NCBI GenBank assembly: GCA_018262975.1
Contig: JADFDG010000016.1
Span: 1-64,000 of the forward strand
Source of the DNA: Gammaproteobacteria bacterium
GTDB taxonomy: Bacteria; Pseudomonadota; Gammaproteobacteria; Pseudomonadales; JADFDG01
Direction of reading: 5' to 3'
DNA: 64,000 bases
Position numbers and translations under genes: made by a program. Below, piece by piece: positions 60,198 to 64,000 of the stretch. The stretch's first letter is position 1. Each line of letters opens with the position of its first letter. The notes beneath the pieces were generated by a model. That model worked only from the letters and a program-made list of their open reading frames with translations, searched no databases and was not told the DNA's origin.

Positions 60198-61869
60198 GTG
60201 TCTTGCTTGTGGTGACTTGGTTTCCGGAGAACCAGTTGTTGAGCTTATCCGCCACCCTCTCACTCACCACCAACGCCAGCCCGGAGCGCGCCCTCGTCAT
60301 CCCCGTATACAGCCTGTTGATCACCGCCGGCGTGATCTCCTCGAAGTCGATCTCGGCGTAGATCACCGCGGCGGCCTGCAGGCCCTTGAAGCGGTACACG
60401 GTGTCCACGCGCAGTTCGCCGGTGGAGTATTTCTGGCGGCCGTCCTCGTAATCCTGCAGGAAGCGGCGGGTGGTCCAGGGGCCGATGCGGTCCTGCTGGA
60501 CCAGGCGTGAGCGTTGCAGGCCGGCGTCGCTGATCACGGCGATATCCGTCGGCAGGTAGCCGCGGTTGACCAGCTGGCGGACCTGGCGGGCGACCACCTC
60601 GACCACGTCTTCGCCCTCGCGCAGCACGACCAGCTCGGGCATGTCGCCCTGGGTGGCGCTGGCGGCGATGTCCGGCGGATCGAGGCGGAGCAGGGTGTTG
60701 GTGTAGTCCACGATGGCGCGACCGCAGCGCCAGTTCTCGCGCAGGTCCATGCGAACGGTGGTCTCGAGTGCGGCGGTGTCGTCGCGACGCTGCAGGCGCT
60801 GGCGGGTGTCCTCCATCCAGATCACGCGCGCGTCCGGCGCCAGCAGGTGTTCGACGAAGGCGGCTTGCTGGGTGGAGAAATCCTGGCCCTCGTCCACGAT
60901 CAGCGCGTCGAACTGCCATTCCGGTATCGGGGGCGCGGCCAGTGCCGCCGCGCGCAGGGACTCGAATCGGGCGTTCATGTCCGAGCGGTCCTGGTCGGGG
61001 CCATCGGCCTCCATGTACAGCTCGGTGAGGTGGTCCACGGTGGCGACCACGCCACCCCGGGGCAGGATGCCCGCGAGTCTTTCGGCCAGCGGTCGGTTGA
61101 AGCACACGTAGAGGGCGCGCTTGCCCTCGCGCAGGGCGCGGCCGTGCAGGGCGGCGGCGAGCTGGGTCTTGCCGGAACCCGCGCTGCCCTGCACATGCAG
61201 GCGCCAGGGGGCGAAGGAGAGTGTCTGCACGAACTGCGCGAGGCGGCCGCCGTGCGCGCGGTAGACCTTGTCCTGGTTCTCCAGCGAGGCGCCGATGTCC
61301 AGGGTGAGGGCAAGCTGGCTCTCCAGGAAGGCTTGCACGCGCTGCTGCTTGTCGAGGTTCACCGGGTGGCGGGCGAGGATCTCCTCGAGCAGGGCCGGCA
61401 ACTCCTTGGCGCGGCTGGCATCCACCAGCTGCATGCGCTCCAGTTGCAGCGACGCCACGTTCTCCACGCGGTGGTCAGGCAGGTACATGAGGGTGGTGAG
61501 GTAGGGCGGCTGGACCTGTTTGCCGTAGGCATCAGTCCACTGCTTCAGGAAGGCCGTGAACGAGTGGCGCAGTTGCTGGCCGACGGACTTTTCCTTGGTG
61601 CCGTAGGCCTTCTTGAGTTCGCCGGCGTCGTTGACGAACAGCGCGCCATTCTTCTGTTCGATGAGCACGGCGTCCCCGGACGGGCCGACCACGATCAGGT
61701 CGATCTCGCCGTACACCGGCACGCCGTTCTGTTCGCGCGAGGCCCATTCCACGCCGGCCCAGATCACGTAGTCATCGCTCATCGCATCGGCCAGCCAGCC
61801 GATGGTTTCCTTTTCGCCGTCGTGCAGGTAGGCGCTGTGCAGCCAGTCCTGAGGGTAAACCTGTGCCAT
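60184..61869 (-). CDS. NERD-domain SF1 helicase (UvrD-like)
   Basis: 561 residues from ATG 61869. The N-terminal NERD nuclease-like domain (about 25-110) has GEIDLIVVGPSGDAVLIEQKNG, with the D...ExK pattern. A UvrD/Rep-type motor follows: GSAGSGKTQLA (about 243), VDEGQDF, an arginine-containing DLRENWRCGRAIVDY, VDTVYRFKGLQA and LYTGMTRARS. It probably unwinds or cuts foreign or damaged DNA. The gene is convergent with the AAA+ operon (14-bp overlap) and is bounded upstream by REP units. Confidence 0.85.
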   Translation of the reverse strand: MAQVYPQDWLHSAYLHDGEKETIGWLADAMSDDYVIWAGVEWASREQNGVPVYGEIDLIVVGPSGDAVLIEQKNGALFVNDAGELKKAYGTKEKSVGQQLRHSFTAFLKQWTDAYGKQVQPPYLTTLMYLPDHRVENVASLQLERMQLVDASRAKELPALLEEILARHPVNLDKQQRVQAFLESQLALTLDIGASLENQDKVYRAHGGRLAQFVQTLSFAPWRLHVQGSAGSGKTQLAAALHGRALREGKRALYVCFNRPLAERLAGILPRGGVVATVDHLTELYMEADGPDQDRSDMNARFESLRAAALAAPPIPEWQFDALIVDEGQDFSTQQAAFVEHLLAPDARVIWMEDTRQRLQRRDDTAALETTVRMDLRENWRCGRAIVDYTNTLLRLDPPDIAASATQGDMPELVVLREGEDVVEVVARQVRQLVNRGYLPTDIAVISDAGLQRSRLVQQDRIGPWTTRRFLQDYEDGRQKYSTGELRVDTVYRFKGLQAAAVIYAEIDFEEITPAVINRLYTGMTRARSGLALVVSERVADKLNNWFSGNQVTTSKTLNRS

Positions 61870-61920
61870 GGTGGTCGCGAATCCGTATGCAAAGCCGAAG
61901 GCTAACCCGCACCACCGTTT

Positions 61921-62011
61921 GTAGCGAGGGGGCCACGCCCCCGATATGTGACAAGGGGCCACGCCCCCGATTCATATGGCCAACCAATCGGGGGCATGGC
62001 CCCCTCGCTAC
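61921..62011. repeat. REP cluster, three units, right border of the island
   Basis: Two units carry a CAC loop (GGGGGCCACGCCCCC) and the third, inverted, has the standard CAT. The second has lost its left flank. The last unit supplies the TAG stop of the WYL gene at 62008. Confidence 0.87.
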
Positions 62012-63102
62012 ATGGGTGCCGGGGTGGTGGTGTAGCGGGCTACCATCTTTTCGGCGGTGCTGCGCATCTGTTCGCGCAACTCGGCCGGGGCCAGCACGTC
62101 GACATTTTCGCCAAAGCCCAGCAGCCACCAGCCGAGCTGGTTGGTGTCGGGGACGGTGGCGCGCACTTCCAGCACGCCGTTGCCCAGGTCCTGCGCCTGC
62201 TGGTCCTGCGAGAGCGGGGTTTCCAGCAGGTGCTGTCCCACGCCGTTGTGGAAACGCAGGTGCAGTGCGATGTCGCCGCGGCCGGTAGCGAAGCCCAAGC
62301 CGTTCTGCCCGGCCAGCCAGCCATCGAGGTCGAAGCCGTCCGGCACCAGCACGCGGGTCTCGTCCTTGTGCGCGCGCTCGAAGCGGTGCAGCGGGTACAG
62401 GCGCACGTCGGTGTAGGTCCACACCGTGGCCACCAGGTAGGTCACCGGACCACGGATCACCAGGCCCAGCGGGTTGAACGTCATTTCGCGTGCTTCGGCG
62501 GCGCCGCGGCCGCGGTACCAGCCCGTGAACTGCGTGCGCGTGGCCAGCGCCAGGTAAATGGCGTCGCGCACGGCATGCTTCACCGGCGGGCGCAGCAACG
62601 GTTGCGTGGGCTGGACCACGTGCACGGACTTGCCCCAGTGCTTCAGGCCGGTACCCCCCATGCCGGGGGCGCTGCGCAGGCGCTCGGCGGCGCGCGCGAA
62701 CTGCGCCGCCAGTGCGTCGGTGACCATCGGCGGCAGCATGTCCTCGAGGTGGTCGCGCACCATGGTGAAGGTGAAGGCCTCGATCTCGGTCATGCCCGAG
62801 GCCATCACGCTGGTGCTGCGCATGGGCCAGCGCCAGGCATAGGCCAGCGGCTGGCGCTTGCCGTCGGCCTCCGCCTCGGTGTCGCCCACGCGTTCGAAGC
62901 CGAAGCGGGCGGCCAGCCGGTTGAGATCCCGCACCACCGTGCGGCGGTCGACTTCATAGCCCAGTGCCTCCAGGCGCTTGTGCACCTGAGCTGTCGACAT
63001 GGACAGCGGCGCCCTCGGCAGGACCGACATCATGTCGATCAGCCGCTCCACGGTGCGCGAGGTGTCCGGGCGGGTGTTGTCGGCAGGGGATGAGCGGGGC
63101 AT
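62008..63102 (-). CDS. WYL-domain transcriptional regulator (third of three)
   Basis: 364 residues from ATG 63102. HTH near residues 30-60 (STAQVHKRLEALGYEVDRRTVVRDLNRLAARFGF), WYL domain about 185-265 (FTGWYRGRGAAEAREMTFNPLGLV, GPVTYLVATVWTYTDVRLYPLHRF) and WCX region to the end (IALHLRFHNGVGQHLLETPLS, TNQLGWWLLGFGENVDVLAP). Its own promoter contains the island palindrome 51 bp upstream, making it the best candidate for the regulator of the shared motif. The stop codon TAG is provided by a REP unit. Confidence 0.87.
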   Translation of the reverse strand: MPRSSPADNTRPDTSRTVERLIDMMSVLPRAPLSMSTAQVHKRLEALGYEVDRRTVVRDLNRLAARFGFERVGDTEAEADGKRQPLAYAWRWPMRSTSVMASGMTEIEAFTFTMVRDHLEDMLPPMVTDALAAQFARAAERLRSAPGMGGTGLKHWGKSVHVVQPTQPLLRPPVKHAVRDAIYLALATRTQFTGWYRGRGAAEAREMTFNPLGLVIRGPVTYLVATVWTYTDVRLYPLHRFERAHKDETRVLVPDGFDLDGWLAGQNGLGFATGRGDIALHLRFHNGVGQHLLETPLSQDQQAQDLGNGVLEVRATVPDTNQLGWWLLGFGENVDVLAPAELREQMRSTAEKMVARYTTTPAPM

Positions 63103-63134
63103 GGGGGGGCTCCGGGCTGGGGCTGACGATGGTG

Positions 63135-63165
63135 ACTGTATCGCCTGCATGCGACAGGTAGCGTC
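63135..63165 (-). promoter_or_regulatory. Island promoter motif (third WYL gene)
   Basis: GCGACAGGTAGCGTCGC (core 63153-63165), with TACAGT (63135-63140) exactly 12 nt away on the minus strand, one of the best -10 matches. Confidence 0.65.
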
Positions 63166-63192
63166 GCACTCCCGGTGCTTGCGCATCCGCAT

Positions 63193-63256
63193 GTAGCGAG
63201 GGGGCCATGCCCCCGATTTATTGGTCGACCGGTCGGGGGCATGGCCCCCTCGCTAC
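63193..63256. repeat. REP pair
   Basis: Two standard units in inverted orientation between the divergent WYL gene and the cut-off gene at 63353. Confidence 0.88.
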
Positions 63257-63278
63257 AAGGCGGGGGGGATCTGGGTGC

Positions 63279-63309
63279 GACACGATCTGACGGGTTGGCT
63301 TGCGAGGAT
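63279..63309 (+). promoter_or_regulatory. Island promoter motif (gene at 63353)
   Basis: GACACGATCTGAC (63279-63291), a weaker palindrome, followed after 12 nt by GAGGAT (63304-63309). Confidence 0.48.
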
Positions 63310-63352
63310 GGTCGCCCGATCCAGCAGGGGTCCATCCCCGGGAGTGAGCACC

Positions 63353-64000
63353 ATGCGCCGATTCCGCCCTGTCCCCGGTAGCACTGTCGAACCCGGTGTC
63401 GAGTACGACTACGCGCGCTGGATGGCGCTGCGGGCGCTGTCCAGCGACGGTCGGTTCCGCAAGGCATTCCGCGACAGCTTTACCCGCCCCGACGGTGCTC
63501 GGCCGGAGGATGTCGGCGAGTGGACGCTGGAGGCGGACTCCGACGAATCGGTGGCCTGGTTGCAACTCTTCGGAGCGAAGAAGCCGGCGCGCGTGACATC
63601 GGCGCAATTGCGCCGCGCGGTAAAGGCGGCCGCGCGCGCCGCCGCGCCCACCCGGCCGGTCACCGCTTTCCGCCAGACCGTTGGCTGGCTGGGTGGGATT
63701 ATCCGCCTGGATGCGGTGGATTGCGCACTGCTCGAGTTGTTGCTGGTAATGCATCACAACGACGGGCTGCTGCGCCTGGTCGACCAGTTGGTTGGCAAGA
63801 CGCTGCGCGAGGATTGCGAGTTGCTTGCCGACCTGCTCGGCGTGACGGTGCTCGACGTCAACCGTGCGCTCGGTCGCCAGGGCAATCTGCAGAAATATGG
63901 TTTCCTGCGCTACGACCATTTCTACGAGAACTTCCTCGCGCGCATCGAGATGCCACGCGAACTGGCAGCGAAGCTGTCGCACCCGTTCGAAACGGAGGGC
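63353..64000 (+). CDS. N-terminal part of an unknown protein, possibly an AAA-type ATPase
   Basis: An open frame from ATG 63353 (GGGAGTG upstream) runs off the window without a stop: 216 residues, MRRFRPVPGSTVEPGVEYDY onwards. It is helical, with repeated Ala/Arg stretches (LRRAVKAAARAAAPTRP) and a Leu-rich region (DCALLELLLVMHHNDGLLRLVDQL). The last part (LLADLLGVTVLDVNRALGR, then YDHFYENFLARIEM) recalls N-terminal regions of AAA ATPases in which a sub-helical domain precedes the motor. That is only a weak resemblance. The island promoter motif precedes it. Confidence 0.5.
   Translation, partial: MRRFRPVPGSTVEPGVEYDYARWMALRALSSDGRFRKAFRDSFTRPDGARPEDVGEWTLEADSDESVAWLQLFGAKKPARVTSAQLRRAVKAAARAAAPTRPVTAFRQTVGWLGGIIRLDAVDCALLELLLVMHHNDGLLRLVDQLVGKTLREDCELLADLLGVTVLDVNRALGRQGNLQKYGFLRYDHFYENFLARIEMPRELAAKLSHPFETEG

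Overview
The window is from a high-GC bacterial chromosome, most likely a gammaproteobacterium of the Xanthomonadales/Nevskiales type. The evidence is a YheU (UPF0270) protein, a bifunctional MnmC, a DUF2069-WrbA pair, FieF and YihY homologues, and a class I fumarate hydratase. No rRNA, tRNA or CRISPR array was seen. A short palindromic REP-like repeat (core GGGGGCCATGCCCCC, edges GTAGCGAG/CTCGCTAC) recurs in the core region and again at the right end.

Bases 1-29250 are mostly chromosomal housekeeping. They hold yheU, a secretin-domain exported protein, a MAPEG protein, mnmC, an AEC permease, a thiolase/FadB beta-oxidation pair, a FecR protein, and a LuxR-type regulator. They continue with a PlsC-like acyltransferase, a CobW GTPase, fieF, a Na/Pi symporter, lipoproteins, a degenerate sensor kinase, an AraC regulator, a Ser/Thr kinase, wrbA, yihY, an epoxide-hydrolase-like enzyme and class I fumarase. 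A SnoaL/NTF2-like protein follows, behind a low-GC leader with TGATC palindromes.

Bases 29360-61900 form an accessory (defence-like) island with almost no REP copies inside it. In order it contains a PcfJ-like protein, a Fic protein divergent from a WYL regulator, an IMPase-ADP-ribosylglycohydrolase fusion, many small proteins, and a second PcfJ-like protein. Next is a seven-gene minus-strand operon (SNF2-like helicase, DUF4391, Mod, type III Res, second Mod, PLD nuclease, PD-(D/E)XK/EVE-like nuclease). Then come a DUF2779 nuclease operon, a second WYL regulator, a lower-GC four-gene AAA+/membrane operon, and a NERD-SF1 helicase. A third WYL regulator and a cut-off gene close the window.

The most striking observation is a shared promoter design. 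A palindrome GAC(A/G)-N5-(T/C)GTC is followed 12 nt later by an xAxxxT -10-like hexamer, 25-60 bp ahead of about a dozen transcription starts, but only in the accessory part as far as I read. The TGTC-N12-TAxxxT geometry resembles promoters driven by the WYL activator PafBC in actinobacteria. I infer that one WYL protein (perhaps the one at 62008-63102, which carries the site itself) coordinates the island, possibly in response to DNA damage or phage. The two other candidate new systems are the AAA+/membrane operon at 57392-60197 and the double-Mod restriction operon at 40154-53176.
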